NCBI RefSeq assembly: GCF_007992435.1
Contig: NZ_BKAG01000026.1
Span: 27,794-91,793, forward strand
Origin: Prosthecobacter gellanilyticus
Lineage (GTDB): Bacteria; Verrucomicrobiota; Verrucomicrobiia; Verrucomicrobiales; Verrucomicrobiaceae
Direction: 5' to 3'
DNA length: 64,000 bases
Shown here one piece after another: positions 8,391-16,927 of this stretch (its first letter is position 1; every line of letters starts with the position of its first letter). The notes beneath the pieces were generated by a model, which was given only the letters and a program-made list of their open reading frames with translations, was not told the origin of the DNA and did no database searches. The position numbers were made by a program, and so were the translations under genes.

Positions 8391-9350
8391 TCACCGGGCG
8401 GACCGCTCTTCCAGAGCAGGGGGCCCATACTGCAGGTAGCGGTAAGCCAAAGTCACCGAAAGCGTGACCACGGGGATGGCGAAGACCAAGCCGACGAGCA
8501 AGGCGATGACGCCCGCCAGCATCATCATCATCAGCATGAACCAGAGGCCGATGAGGTTCACCGCGTTTCCACGGGTGAGGTTCCAGCTATACTTCAGCGC
8601 CTCAATGGGGCCCATGTTCCGGTCTATAATCGCGGTCATGAAATAGCTGAACCGCACCCCAACGATGATACCAGGCACGATCAACAGGACCAGCCCGATG
8701 ACGAGCATGATGTAAAACAAGATCATGCCGCCCGCCATTTTCAGCAGCTTCCCAAATTCACCGAACAACTGCGAGGGTGAGACATCCCTGCCTGCGCACA
8801 AATTCAAACTCGCCCGGGTAAGGCCAGCGGCGAGCCCGATCCTGATCAACGCGCCAACAATCTGGACGGGAAGCATGGCCGGATTGAAGCTGAAGGGATT
8901 GGAGCGCTGCTCTGGAGTCATCAGAAAGGCACCGAGCATGCCTTCCACAAACCCAAGGCCAAGACTGATCCCGAAGTAGGCCAGCCCGGTCAAAAAGATG
9001 ATGCCGAAATGCTGCGTCGTCAGTCGCCAGGCTCTCTTGACGCAGGCCATCACGTCCAGCTGCACGGAGCCAGGCGGGATCTCCACCAGATCTTCATTTT
9101 CACGTCGAGCCAAAAGCTCTCCGGGGGAGGTCATGGGCGGCGCATAGGGATTCAGCGCAGATGCTCCGGGCGCACTCAATGGGGCCTGCAAAGCGGAGAT
9201 GTCCCCGAGCGGCTGCCAGTTGTCCATGCCTGCGGTCCAGCCCAGGTCCTGCTGCGGATGGAGTTCCCGGTCTGCCAGCTTCTGGCGAAGCTCTGTCTCA
9301 GATACGGGGGGCTGTTTATCGCCGTTTTTTGTGTAGTGCCAGTCTTGCAT
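8391..9350 (-). CDS. GYF_2-domain membrane protein
   Basis: A 319-residue protein. The N-terminal 50 residues form a GYF_2 (DUF4339) domain, seen as WHYTKNGDKQPPVSE followed by LGWTAGMDNWQPLGD. A proline-rich linker leads to a membrane region from about residue 105 onward with roughly six hydrophobic segments (for example FGIIFLTGLAYFGISLGLG and FYIMLVIGLVLLIVPGIIVG). The membrane part resembles DUF975/YciC-like glycerophosphoryl-type membrane domains. GYF_2 domains are common on bacterial membrane proteins and are thought to bind peptides. The role is unknown. Repeats flank the gene on both sides. Confidence 0.72.
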   Translation of the reverse strand: MQDWHYTKNGDKQPPVSETELRQKLADRELHPQQDLGWTAGMDNWQPLGDISALQAPLSAPGASALNPYAPPMTSPGELLARRENEDLVEIPPGSVQLDVMACVKRAWRLTTQHFGIIFLTGLAYFGISLGLGFVEGMLGAFLMTPEQRSNPFSFNPAMLPVQIVGALIRIGLAAGLTRASLNLCAGRDVSPSQLFGEFGKLLKMAGGMILFYIMLVIGLVLLIVPGIIVGVRFSYFMTAIIDRNMGPIEALKYSWNLTRGNAVNLIGLWFMLMMMMLAGVIALLVGLVFAIPVVTLSVTLAYRYLQYGPPALEERSAR

Positions 9351-9440
9351 ACTCCCCAGTATTTGACGGCCATGAGTCGCAAAGACAAGCTACATTGTCG
9401 TGATCAAGCTGGAATCCCAAAGGGCAGATTCAAAGCAGAG

Positions 9441-9523
9441 GGCCTGCGGAACACACGGAAACAGAAGTGACCAAGCCAGGATGTTTGGGATCCTCTCCGC
9501 GTATTCCGTGTGTTCCGTAGGCC
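9441..9523. repeat. Palindromic repeat, CGGAACACACGG family
   Basis: The left arm, GGCCTGCGGAACACACGGAA from 9441, is matched by the reverse complement of the right arm ending at 9523 (GGCCTACGGAACACACGG). Each arm holds two units of about 11 bases. A second member is at 36459-36540. A single ACCGCAGAG-type arm follows at about 9558-9585. Confidence 0.8.
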
Positions 9524-9592
9524 AATGTTTTGTCCGAATCCCGCCCAACCCTGTCACACCGCAGAGGTTGGAAGACCGCAGAGAAGATTTGT

Positions 9593-10717
9593 TCAGAGAC
9601 CCTTTGCCACTTCTATGAAGGCTTCCGCGAGAGCGCTCCAGTCTTCAGCCGTGCTATCCCAGCCGCCGCTGACACGGACCACGCGCTTCAGCTCTTCCCA
9701 ATCTGTGCCCAGGGCCTGCACGACGACGGAAGAGCCCTCCTTCCCGGAGCTGCAGGCGGAGCCGGTGGAGATGGCAAAGCCGGCGCGGCTCATGCGCGTG
9801 AGCCATTTCAGGTTCGAATGCTCTGGCATGACCATGAGCACGGTGTTCCAGAGACGTGGCGCACCCTCGCTGATGATGCGCAGATCGGGGAAAGCCTGCT
9901 TCATGCTCGCGGCAAAGGCATCTCGCAAAGCGGTCTGCGTCTGTGCGACCTCTGACAAGCGTGGTGTGATAACCTCAAGCGCGGTCACCATGGCCTCGAT
10001 GCCGGGATAATTTTCCGTGCCTGCACGTCGACTGCTTTCCTGCGGACCTCCGAGGAGCAGAGGGAAGGACTCTGCCTCATCTGCGAGCACCAGGAAGCCG
10101 GTGCCCTTCGGCCCGCCGAACTTATGCGCGCTGCCGGTGAGGTAGTCGCAGGTGCCGAGCGAGGATGCATCAAGCTTGCCGATCCACTGCGCGGCATCGC
10201 TGTGGAAGCGCGCGCCATGCTCGCGGCACATCTTTAAAAGCTCCGGCCAGGGCTGGAGCACGCCGCTTTCGTTGTTCGCGGCCATGATGGAGACGAGCGC
10301 GGGCTGCTTTTCTAACAACAAGCGCTTCAAAACATCTGGCTGCACCACGCCTTCAGCATCCACCGGGATCTCGACGACCCGCGCACGACCGAGCCAGGCA
10401 CGGGCGGCCTCGCGCACGCAGGGATGCTCGATGGCGGAGATGGCCACGCAGGCATCCGGCGGCAGACAACGAGCAAGGCCCGCGAACAATGTATTGTTAG
10501 ACTCCGTGGCTCCTGAAGTGAAGACTATGCGCTCTGCTTCAGCGCCGAGAAGATCGCCCAGACGTTCGCGGGCAGACTCAAGCGCCTGGCTGGCAAAGCC
10601 GGCCTCGCGGTAAAGACTGGAAGGATTATGCCAGTGCTTCTCCGAAGCGCGCAGCCATGCCTCACGCGCGGCAGGATGCAGCGGCGTGGTGGCATTGTGA
10701 TCAAAGTAAGCAGGCAT
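9593..10717 (-). CDS. Cysteine desulfurase, NifS/IscS family
   Basis: A 374-residue class V aminotransferase-fold enzyme that mobilises sulfur from cysteine for Fe-S clusters or thiolation. YFDHNATTPLHP opens the chain, and SAIEHPCV contains the PLP-stacking His. HSDAAQW has the PLP-binding Asp, and GSAHKFGGPKG carries the Schiff-base Lys199. The persulfide-forming Cys322 sits in STGSACSSGKEGSS, on the short-loop type of active site. No iscU, sufB or other Fe-S assembly gene is adjacent, so the physiological partner is not shown. The 3' end abuts a palindromic repeat. Confidence 0.92.
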   Translation of the reverse strand: MPAYFDHNATTPLHPAAREAWLRASEKHWHNPSSLYREAGFASQALESARERLGDLLGAEAERIVFTSGATESNNTLFAGLARCLPPDACVAISAIEHPCVREAARAWLGRARVVEIPVDAEGVVQPDVLKRLLLEKQPALVSIMAANNESGVLQPWPELLKMCREHGARFHSDAAQWIGKLDASSLGTCDYLTGSAHKFGGPKGTGFLVLADEAESFPLLLGGPQESSRRAGTENYPGIEAMVTALEVITPRLSEVAQTQTALRDAFAASMKQAFPDLRIISEGAPRLWNTVLMVMPEHSNLKWLTRMSRAGFAISTGSACSSGKEGSSVVVQALGTDWEELKRVVRVSGGWDSTAEDWSALAEAFIEVAKGL

Positions 10718-10788
10718 ATGATACTAACCAATAATAGAACTTACACACAGATGACTTCCGATATTCGTCATTCGGACTTCGGATTTCC

Positions 10789-12246
10789 TCATTTCTGCAA
10801 CGGTTCCCGATACGACTCGGTCATGAGTTTTTCCAGCTTGGTCACAAGCTCAGGCTGCTCGGCAGCGAGGTTTTTCTCCTCGCCGATATCGCTTTCGAGA
10901 TTGAAGAGCTGCTTCGTGAGCTTTCCAGGCTGCTTCTTGGCCTTGTTGTCATCCTTTTTGCTCGCGCCCGTGTTGAGGTGGATGAGCTTCCAGGGCCACT
11001 GCAGCACAGCTTTCTTGCCACCCTGCTCATTGAAATACCAGCAGAGATGCGAGTGCTGCTTCTGACCTTCCTTGCCCAGCAATGTGGGCACGAAGGAGAT
11101 GCCATCAGTCTCGGTCTTCACGAGTTGTTCAGAGAGCTCGGCGACGGTGGGCAGCAGATCCTGGAAACCGCTGACGTGATCACTCACGCTGCCAGCTTTC
11201 ACCTTGCCGGGCCACCAGGCGATCAAGGGCACGCGGATGCCGCCATCAGTGAGGTCTCGCTTTGTGCCTTTGAAGTCGCCGTTGCTGTTGAAGAAGTTGC
11301 TGTCGTGACCGCCTTCGTGATGCGGGCCGTTGTCGCTGGAGAAAAGCACGAGCGTGTTTTCGGCGAGACCGAGTTTGGTGAGTTGATCCATGATGCGGCC
11401 GACCTCTTGATCGAGGAACCAGACAAGCTGCGCGAAGCCCTTTTCCGCGTCTGGCCAGTCCTTGCTGGCAAACTGTCCATAGTCCGGACTCTCCATGCCA
11501 TGACCGAGAGGAGATCCCTTCCCTGCCTCGTTGTTCGTGTGCGGCACATTGAGCGCGTAGTAGAGGAAGAAAGGTTTTTCTTTCTCACCTGCCCAGCCGC
11601 TGATGAGACGCTGCACTTCGTCCGAGCAGAGCTGCGGCACCCATTCTTTACGACCATCCAAAGGTGCCACGCCGGTGCCCACGAGATCGCTGTCTTTGTA
11701 ATCGGAGGCATCTTTAAAGCTGCCAGGGATCACCGTGTTGGTCAGCTCCTTGACCTGGCCATTGTGAATGATGGCCTTGGTATAAAAATTGTGCGCGTGA
11801 CTGGTGCCCACGTAGCCGAAGAACTGCTCGAAACCTTTGCGCTCCGGGTCATCCAGCGGCAGCGGTTTGCCGAGCCCGAACTTGCCGATGCAGGCGGTGT
11901 GATAACCGGCGCTCTTCAGCAGGCTCGGCACGGTAAGATCACTGTCTGGAACGATCCAGGGATCATTCCCACGCACGCGGCAGTGGCCGGAGTGCAGGCC
12001 GGTCATGAGCACACAGCGTGAGGGCGCGCAGACGGTACTGCCCGCGTAGTGGCGGGTGAACTTCATGCCCTCCGCTGCCATGCGGTCGATGTTCGGGGTC
12101 TTGAGGCCGGACTTCTGCCCGTAGCAGCCGAGGTCGCCATAACCCAGGTCATCGGCGAGGATGTAGATGATGTTGGGCTTGGCCGCTACCGCGCCTGAGG
12201 CGAGGCAAAGCAGGGCAAACAGGAGGCTGGAGAGGCGGAGAGTCAT
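10789..12246 (-). CDS. Secreted sulfatase (arylsulfatase family S1)
   Basis: A 485-residue protein with a signal peptide (MTLRLSSLLFALLCLASGA) followed by NIIYILADDLGYGDLGCYG. The two Asp of ADDLGYGD bind calcium. Cys73 in TVCAPSRCVLMTG is the residue modified to formylglycine (C-x-P-S-R), so an FGE-type activating enzyme is needed. FSSDNGPHHEGGHD supplies the second metal-binding Asp-Asn pair. It probably hydrolyses sulfate esters of polysaccharides in the periplasm or outside the cell. The ATG at 12246 directly precedes the signal peptide; the frame stays open upstream but without family similarity. The substrate cannot be told from the sequence. Confidence 0.92.
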   Translation of the reverse strand: MTLRLSSLLFALLCLASGAVAAKPNIIYILADDLGYGDLGCYGQKSGLKTPNIDRMAAEGMKFTRHYAGSTVCAPSRCVLMTGLHSGHCRVRGNDPWIVPDSDLTVPSLLKSAGYHTACIGKFGLGKPLPLDDPERKGFEQFFGYVGTSHAHNFYTKAIIHNGQVKELTNTVIPGSFKDASDYKDSDLVGTGVAPLDGRKEWVPQLCSDEVQRLISGWAGEKEKPFFLYYALNVPHTNNEAGKGSPLGHGMESPDYGQFASKDWPDAEKGFAQLVWFLDQEVGRIMDQLTKLGLAENTLVLFSSDNGPHHEGGHDSNFFNSNGDFKGTKRDLTDGGIRVPLIAWWPGKVKAGSVSDHVSGFQDLLPTVAELSEQLVKTETDGISFVPTLLGKEGQKQHSHLCWYFNEQGGKKAVLQWPWKLIHLNTGASKKDDNKAKKQPGKLTKQLFNLESDIGEEKNLAAEQPELVTKLEKLMTESYREPLQK

Positions 12247-12305
12247 GCGTGGCGCATTGAAACGATGCCCTCCGCCCATGACTACCAGTTTTTTATCCCC
12301 TTCCG

Positions 12306-12345
12306 CCCTCATTGCTTGACCATCCCTTGACCTCTTGACCACTCT
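12306..12345. repeat. Cluster of TTGAC motifs upstream of mutS
   Basis: Four closely spaced CTTGAC/TTGACC units lie between the divergent sulfatase and mutS genes. The same kind of cluster, longer and with 21-bp tandem periodicity, is found upstream of trpE at 63860-63960. It may be a regulatory array or a repeat family; individual TTGAC units could also serve as -35 boxes. Confidence 0.45.
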
Positions 12346-12381
12346 CCCGACCATCACGCCCTTCCCAATCTGATTTCCTCC

Positions 12382-14922
12382 ATGTCCGACGCCGCCACCA
12401 CTCCCATGATGAAGCAGTATCTCGCCATGCGGCGGGAGCTGCCGGAGGACGTGCTGCTGTTCTTCCGGCTGGGGGACTTCTATGAGCTGTTTTTTGAGGA
12501 TGCGAAGACCGCCTCGCCGATCCTGAATGTGGCGCTGACGAAGCGCAACGGCGTGCCGATGTGCGGGGTGCCGCATCACTCCTCGCAGGGCTACATCGCG
12601 AAGCTGATCAAGGCTGGCAAGCGCGTGGCGATCGGCGAACAGACAAGTGATCCGGTGCCGGGAAAGATCGTGGAGCGTGCGATCTCGCAGATCCTCAGTG
12701 CGGGCACAGTAAACGATCTCAATCTCCTGGATGCCAGCCGGCCGAACTATCTCGCTGCGGTGTTTCGCGAGGGGAAGAAATTTGGCCTCGCCTGTGTGGA
12801 CCACACGACGGGTGAGTTTGAGGTGGCCGAGTTCAAGGACGCGATCGAGCTCGCGGACGAGCTGGAGCGCCTGCAGCCTAGCGAACTATTGTATAGCGAT
12901 GAGCAGCGCGATGTCATCGAGGCGCTCGGTTCGCCGGTCGCCGCGCTGGCGGTGGAAGGTTATCTCTATCTGCTGGACCAGGCTGAGCACAGTCTGACGC
13001 AGCATTTCAAGGTGCAGTCACTGGACGGTTTCGGCTGCCAGGGCCTGCGGGCCTCCATCTGTGCGGCCGGGGCCATCCTGCAGTATCTGCAGTTCCAGCT
13101 CCGCCGCAGTGTGGAGCACATCCAGCGCCTGCGCGTGGCACAGATCAGTGAGGTGGTGCTGATCGATGCTGCGAGCCAGAGCCATCTGGAGCTGGTGAAT
13201 GCGCGTGGTGGCAATCAGCATACTCTTTTGAGTGCGCTGGACCGCACCTGCACCTCCATGGGCGCCCGCAAGCTGCGCCACTGGGTGCTGCATCCGCTGC
13301 GTGACCTGGATGTGCTGACACAGCGCCAGGATATGGTGTCCGCGTTTCTTGATGAGCCCATTTTGTTAGGCCAGCTCCGCACCCTGCTGAAGGAGATCCG
13401 CGATCTGGAGCGCACGAGCTCCCGCTTGAGCCAGGGCAGCGGCAATGGCCGTGATCTGCAGGCGCTGGCGGTTTCGCTGGAGGTGGTGCCCGCTCTGAAG
13501 ACGCTTCTGGACGTAGCACCCCATTCCGATGGGGTGGCAGGTGATGCGAGCGCTCGATCCTCACCCCATTGGAATGGGGTGGTACGTCACCTGCATGACC
13601 TGACCCCGCTCTGCCAAGAGATCCAGCGCGCGATCGCGGACGAGCCACCGATGCAGATCAAGGAAGGCGGTGTCTTCCGTGAAGGTTATCTGCCGGAGCT
13701 GGATGAGCTGCGCAATGCTTCTTCGTTAGGCCGCCAGTGGATCGCGGATCTGCAGAACCGCGAGATCGAGCGCACGGGCATCAAGAGCCTGAAGATCAAA
13801 TACAACGCGGTCTTTGGCTACTTCATCGAGATCACGAAAGCGAACGTGGGCAGTGTGCCAACGGACTATCATCGCAAGCAGACGACGGTGAACGGTGAGC
13901 GCTACATCACGGACGAGCTCAAGCGCATGGAAGACAAGATCCTCGGTGCCGAGGAGCGCAGCAAGGCGCTGGAGTATGAGGAGTTCGTGGCGCTGCGTGG
14001 CCGGGTGCTGGAGCATCTGGCGCGCATTCAGGAGACGGCCGAGGCCATCGCGATTTTGGATTCGTTAGGCTCGCTGGCGGAGACTGCGCGCCTCTTCAAC
14101 TACACGCGACCTGTGTTGAATGAGACGAGGAATCTCTTCATCCGTGATGGTCGGCATCCGGTGCTGGATCAGAACCTGGCCAGCGGTGAGCGTTTCGTGC
14201 CAAATGACATCACGCTCGAGCCTGAGGAGAGCCGGCTCATCTTGATCACAGGTCCGAACATGGCCGGTAAGAGCACGTATTTACGCATGACCGCGCTGCT
14301 CACGCTGATGGCGCAGATCGGCAGCTTCCTCCCCGTGGCCAGTGCCGAGATTGGCCTCGTGGACCGCATCTTCACGCGTATCGGTGCCAGCGATGACATC
14401 GCGCGCGGGCAATCCACCTTCATGGTGGAGATGAACGAGACCGCGCTCATCCTGAACAACGCCACAGAACGATCATTGGTTATTCTGGACGAGATCGGCC
14501 GTGGCACGAGCACCTTTGACGGGCTCAGCATCGCCTGGAGCGTGGCCGAGCATCTGCATGACAAGGTGGGCGCGCGCACGCTCTTTGCCACGCATTACCA
14601 TGAGATCACGGCGCTGGCGCAGAGCCGCAATGCGGTGAAGAATTACAACGTGGCCGTGAAGGAGTGGAACCAGCAGATCATCTTCCTCCACAAGATCCTC
14701 CCCGGCAGCGCCGAGAAGAGCTACGGCATCCAGGTCGCGCGCCTCGCCGGTCTCCCCGAAAACGTCATCGACCGCGCGAAGGAAGTGCTGCAGCAGCTCG
14801 AGTCAGGTCATCAACCCGCAGAGAGTGTGAAGGAAGTGCCCGTGCCGACCAGCGTGCCCTCGAAGGCGCGGAAGAAAGCCAAGAGTGAGGCAGATGCGGG
14901 GCAGATGGATTTGTTTGGGTGA
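12382..14922 (+). CDS. mutS: DNA mismatch repair protein MutS
   Basis: An 846-residue ATPase that recognises mismatches. FFRLGDFYELFFEDA contains the mismatch-contacting Phe-x-Glu. The Walker A loop is GPNMAGKSTYLR and the Walker B region is LVILDEIGRGTSTFDG. The C-terminus ends in QMDLFG. Domain order and length are normal except for about 24 extra residues (about 378-401) in the lever/core region, just before HLHDLTPLCQEIQRAI. These are encoded by a palindromic element at 13513-13585. mutL is not adjacent. A cluster of TTGAC motifs lies upstream. Confidence 0.96.
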   Translation: MSDAATTPMMKQYLAMRRELPEDVLLFFRLGDFYELFFEDAKTASPILNVALTKRNGVPMCGVPHHSSQGYIAKLIKAGKRVAIGEQTSDPVPGKIVERAISQILSAGTVNDLNLLDASRPNYLAAVFREGKKFGLACVDHTTGEFEVAEFKDAIELADELERLQPSELLYSDEQRDVIEALGSPVAALAVEGYLYLLDQAEHSLTQHFKVQSLDGFGCQGLRASICAAGAILQYLQFQLRRSVEHIQRLRVAQISEVVLIDAASQSHLELVNARGGNQHTLLSALDRTCTSMGARKLRHWVLHPLRDLDVLTQRQDMVSAFLDEPILLGQLRTLLKEIRDLERTSSRLSQGSGNGRDLQALAVSLEVVPALKTLLDVAPHSDGVAGDASARSSPHWNGVVRHLHDLTPLCQEIQRAIADEPPMQIKEGGVFREGYLPELDELRNASSLGRQWIADLQNREIERTGIKSLKIKYNAVFGYFIEITKANVGSVPTDYHRKQTTVNGERYITDELKRMEDKILGAEERSKALEYEEFVALRGRVLEHLARIQETAEAIAILDSLGSLAETARLFNYTRPVLNETRNLFIRDGRHPVLDQNLASGERFVPNDITLEPEESRLILITGPNMAGKSTYLRMTALLTLMAQIGSFLPVASAEIGLVDRIFTRIGASDDIARGQSTFMVEMNETALILNNATERSLVILDEIGRGTSTFDGLSIAWSVAEHLHDKVGARTLFATHYHEITALAQSRNAVKNYNVAVKEWNQQIIFLHKILPGSAEKSYGIQVARLAGLPENVIDRAKEVLQQLESGHQPAESVKEVPVPTSVPSKARKKAKSEADAGQMDLFG
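13513..13585. repeat. In-frame palindromic element inside mutS
   Basis: Two 24-base arms (13513-13536 and 13562-13585) are inverted copies with two mismatches. Each arm is itself a hairpin: CACCCCAT-TCCG-ATGGGGTG and CACCCCATT-GG-AATGGGGTG. The centre contains the palindrome GAGCGCTC. The element is translated in frame within MutS. Confidence 0.85.
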
Positions 14923-14998
14923 AGCTTTAAGTGTAACGGTATCCATTTCAGAAATACTATTGCACAGAGGCTAAAACCTAAGTTAAAGATTCAATTAA

Positions 14999-15964
14999 AT
15001 GCGGATTGATACTCCAAACCTGAAGAAACAACCACTCTCAGCCATTCTTTGGTTTGTCTTCAACGCACTTGCTTCAGCCACTTCCATTATTGCCTTTATC
15101 CAGTTTGAGAAGTTCATTCCAGAAGGACCAAAGGGATACGTGTACGCGTGCGGACTTGTCTTGATCACGTCCTTGTCGATTGGCTATGCGATCTTCTTGC
15201 AGCGGAAAAAGCTTCATCGCTATGCCGACATAGCAATTTACTTCCATTTCGTTAATCATACGGTGCGAGATACGTTAACGTGGGTCAGAAATCGAATTCG
15301 AAACAATCAGTTCTCTGAAGATGACTTTGAGGAAATAGATCTGGCAACGAACTCAATTGTTGATGCAATTGCGGGATGTTTTTCCGTTTTAACAGGCACC
15401 CAATGTGGAGTTTGTATCAAGGAGTTTGCCGACGGCCTATCACTCAGAGTCGCTCTACGTGACTCATTATCAAAAATGACTCGTGGGAAACCAGATCCAC
15501 AGAGACAACCACATCCGATTACCGAAGACACCCCCTGCAACAACGTGTTTTTTGGCGCTGATTCCTGTCTCAGATCATTTTGCTCAAATGATGTAGTTAG
15601 CTTATGGAGAATTAATAAATATAGTTCACCATCCTTTGAAATCTATGGAGGTCCGCCAGAAACCTTTACATTGTTCGGTCATCGTTTTGTGAAAGGATGG
15701 AAGCTCCATTACAAAAGCACGCTAGCCTCTCCGATCAGATTTATGAGAAATCGGATGAATACTAGCAAATTAACAATATCGGAAAATCCCGCCAATTCCG
15801 AGTTTCATTACTGGGGATTTCTTTGCGTAGATGCCAAAAAAAGACATGTGTTTGATATTCACCGCCATCCGGATGTGATAGCGGCATTCTCAGACTGTCT
15901 ATACATATACTTTAGTGAACTATATGATTCATTAGAAGACTACAAAGCGGCAAAAAAATCATGA
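14999..15964 (+). CDS. Unrecognised membrane-anchored protein in an AT-rich island
   Basis: A 321-residue protein that I cannot assign. Two hydrophobic segments near the N-terminus (about residues 13-34 and 45-66) are followed by a basic stretch and a cytoplasmic-looking domain. That domain has several cysteines (SVLTGTQCGVCIKEFADG, TPCNNVFFGADSCLRSFC) and a late FHYWGFLCVDAKK segment. The size and strand pattern would suit a GAF-like sensor domain, but this is inference. Base and codon use is visibly AT-richer than all neighbours (TTA, ATA and AAA codons are common), which points to horizontal acquisition. It overlaps the next gene by ATGA, so the two are translationally coupled. Confidence 0.7.
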   Translation: MRIDTPNLKKQPLSAILWFVFNALASATSIIAFIQFEKFIPEGPKGYVYACGLVLITSLSIGYAIFLQRKKLHRYADIAIYFHFVNHTVRDTLTWVRNRIRNNQFSEDDFEEIDLATNSIVDAIAGCFSVLTGTQCGVCIKEFADGLSLRVALRDSLSKMTRGKPDPQRQPHPITEDTPCNNVFFGADSCLRSFCSNDVVSLWRINKYSSPSFEIYGGPPETFTLFGHRFVKGWKLHYKSTLASPIRFMRNRMNTSKLTISENPANSEFHYWGFLCVDAKKRHVFDIHRHPDVIAAFSDCLYIYFSELYDSLEDYKAAKKS

Positions 15965-16173
15965 AAACAGACACTATAAGCCGTCCAACAATCGCGAAGG
16001 ACCAAGAGATTGTCTCTGGTTTCGTGCCAGTCACAGGGCAACCGGAGAAAGTGCTAGAAGGTAAAATTCTGTACGGAAGTAGAATGGGGCGCATCGAACA
16101 GCGCGAAATTACTGTGCAACTCCATTCGATTAGTGGGTTGTTTGCATCGCTTCGCGCCGTAGCAAAGGGGTGA
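15961..16173 (+). CDS. Small protein coupled to the membrane-anchored unknown
   Basis: A 70-residue protein beginning MKTDTISRPTIAKDQEIVSG. Its start codon overlaps the previous stop (ATGA), the usual mark of translational coupling. It has no membrane segment, signal peptide or motif that I recognise, and it shares the AT-rich composition of its partner. The coupling suggests it works with the upstream membrane protein, possibly as a regulator or effector. Function is unknown. Confidence 0.55.
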   Translation: MKTDTISRPTIAKDQEIVSGFVPVTGQPEKVLEGKILYGSRMGRIEQREITVQLHSISGLFASLRAVAKG

Positions 16174-16188
16174 GTTATTGCGCCTGTG

Positions 16189-16287
16189 ATGTTAGTCTAC
16201 GAAAACTTATATATTGATTCGAAGCGGAGAGTGGTGATCCCAAATCGATATTTTCATTTTGATGATTTGCCAAACAGCCCTCTTTAG
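16189..16287 (+). CDS. Possible very small ORF at the end of the AT-rich cassette
   Basis: A 32-residue reading frame starting MLVYENLYIDSKRRVVIP, 15 bases after the preceding gene and in the same AT-rich composition. The residue make-up is protein-like, with a charged centre and no low complexity, but the frame is short and I see no strong ribosome binding site. It may be a third gene of the cassette or the remnant of a longer one. Confidence 0.3.
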   Translation: MLVYENLYIDSKRRVVIPNRYFHFDDLPNSPL

Positions 16288-16371
16288 GTCTTGAAAACTG
16301 GATGGTATTTCGTTCGCCAGCCATTTATAAGAGCACCAGTAGGATGCCGTAGATCAAATGCGGAACCTACC

Positions 16372-16806
16372 TCACTTCTTCTTCCGCACGGGTTTCTCAC
16401 CGAGGATAAGCTGGCGCAGCAGGGGGCGGATCTTGTTTTCGGTGCGGCCGAACTTGTTCATGTCGAGGCCGCTCGTTTGGTATTCCACAGAGCCCACGAC
16501 ACTTGATCCCCGATGCAAGTTAGCCTGGAAGTATTTGAGATACATGGCGAGGTCCCAATACCAGTTGGCGGAGTAGGTCAGGTAGTAGACATCTCCCGCA
16601 GGCGCCTTGTCCACCACCTCCACGGAGATTCCCATGGCCTGCACCTGCTTCACCATCTCCGGCTGTGTGCCTGACATGTGAATGTCATCGTTGTTCACGA
16701 TGGCCAGATGCTTCACCGGCGGATTGGGAGCGGAACCTTTGACCGTGACCGAATTGCATTGGCAGAGGAACAGACTGGACAGCGCGAGAAGAAGGAGGTG
16801 CTTCAT
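16372..16806 (-). CDS. Putative lipoprotein of unknown function
   Basis: A 144-residue protein with an N-terminal export signal ending in cysteines (LLLLALSSLFLCQCNS), so probably a lipoprotein, although the lipobox is not canonical. The segment DVYYLTYSANWYWDLAMYL recalls Sbal_3080-type lipoproteins, a tentative match. The C-terminus is strongly basic (KPVRKKK). It stands alone on the minus strand, and its 3' end marks the right limit of the AT-rich patch. Role unknown. Confidence 0.6.
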   Translation of the reverse strand: MKHLLLLALSSLFLCQCNSVTVKGSAPNPPVKHLAIVNNDDIHMSGTQPEMVKQVQAMGISVEVVDKAPAGDVYYLTYSANWYWDLAMYLKYFQANLHRGSSVVGSVEYQTSGLDMNKFGRTENKIRPLLRQLILGEKPVRKKK

Positions 16807-16870
16807 GAATGGAGATGCGTTCTAGCAGCGGAGCGAGTGCGTTGGCAATAGGAATAGGAATAGGACGTAT

Positions 16871-16890
16871 GCACAAGCTCCAACTTGTGC
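16871..16890. repeat. Small palindrome GCACAAG/CTTGTGC
   Basis: GCACAAGCTCCAACTTGTGC is an inverted repeat with 7-base arms and a six-base loop, between the lipoprotein gene and the broken antitoxin. Three near-tandem AATAGG units lie just to its left (about 16843-16864). Confidence 0.55.
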
Positions 16891-16927
16891 GCTTGCCAGC
16901 ATTGCCAAGAATAGACAATCTAATCCA

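Noticed and set aside
10978..12021. 347-residue plus-strand open frame opposite the sulfatase
   Set aside because: It is antisense to the sulfatase, which has intact catalytic motifs.
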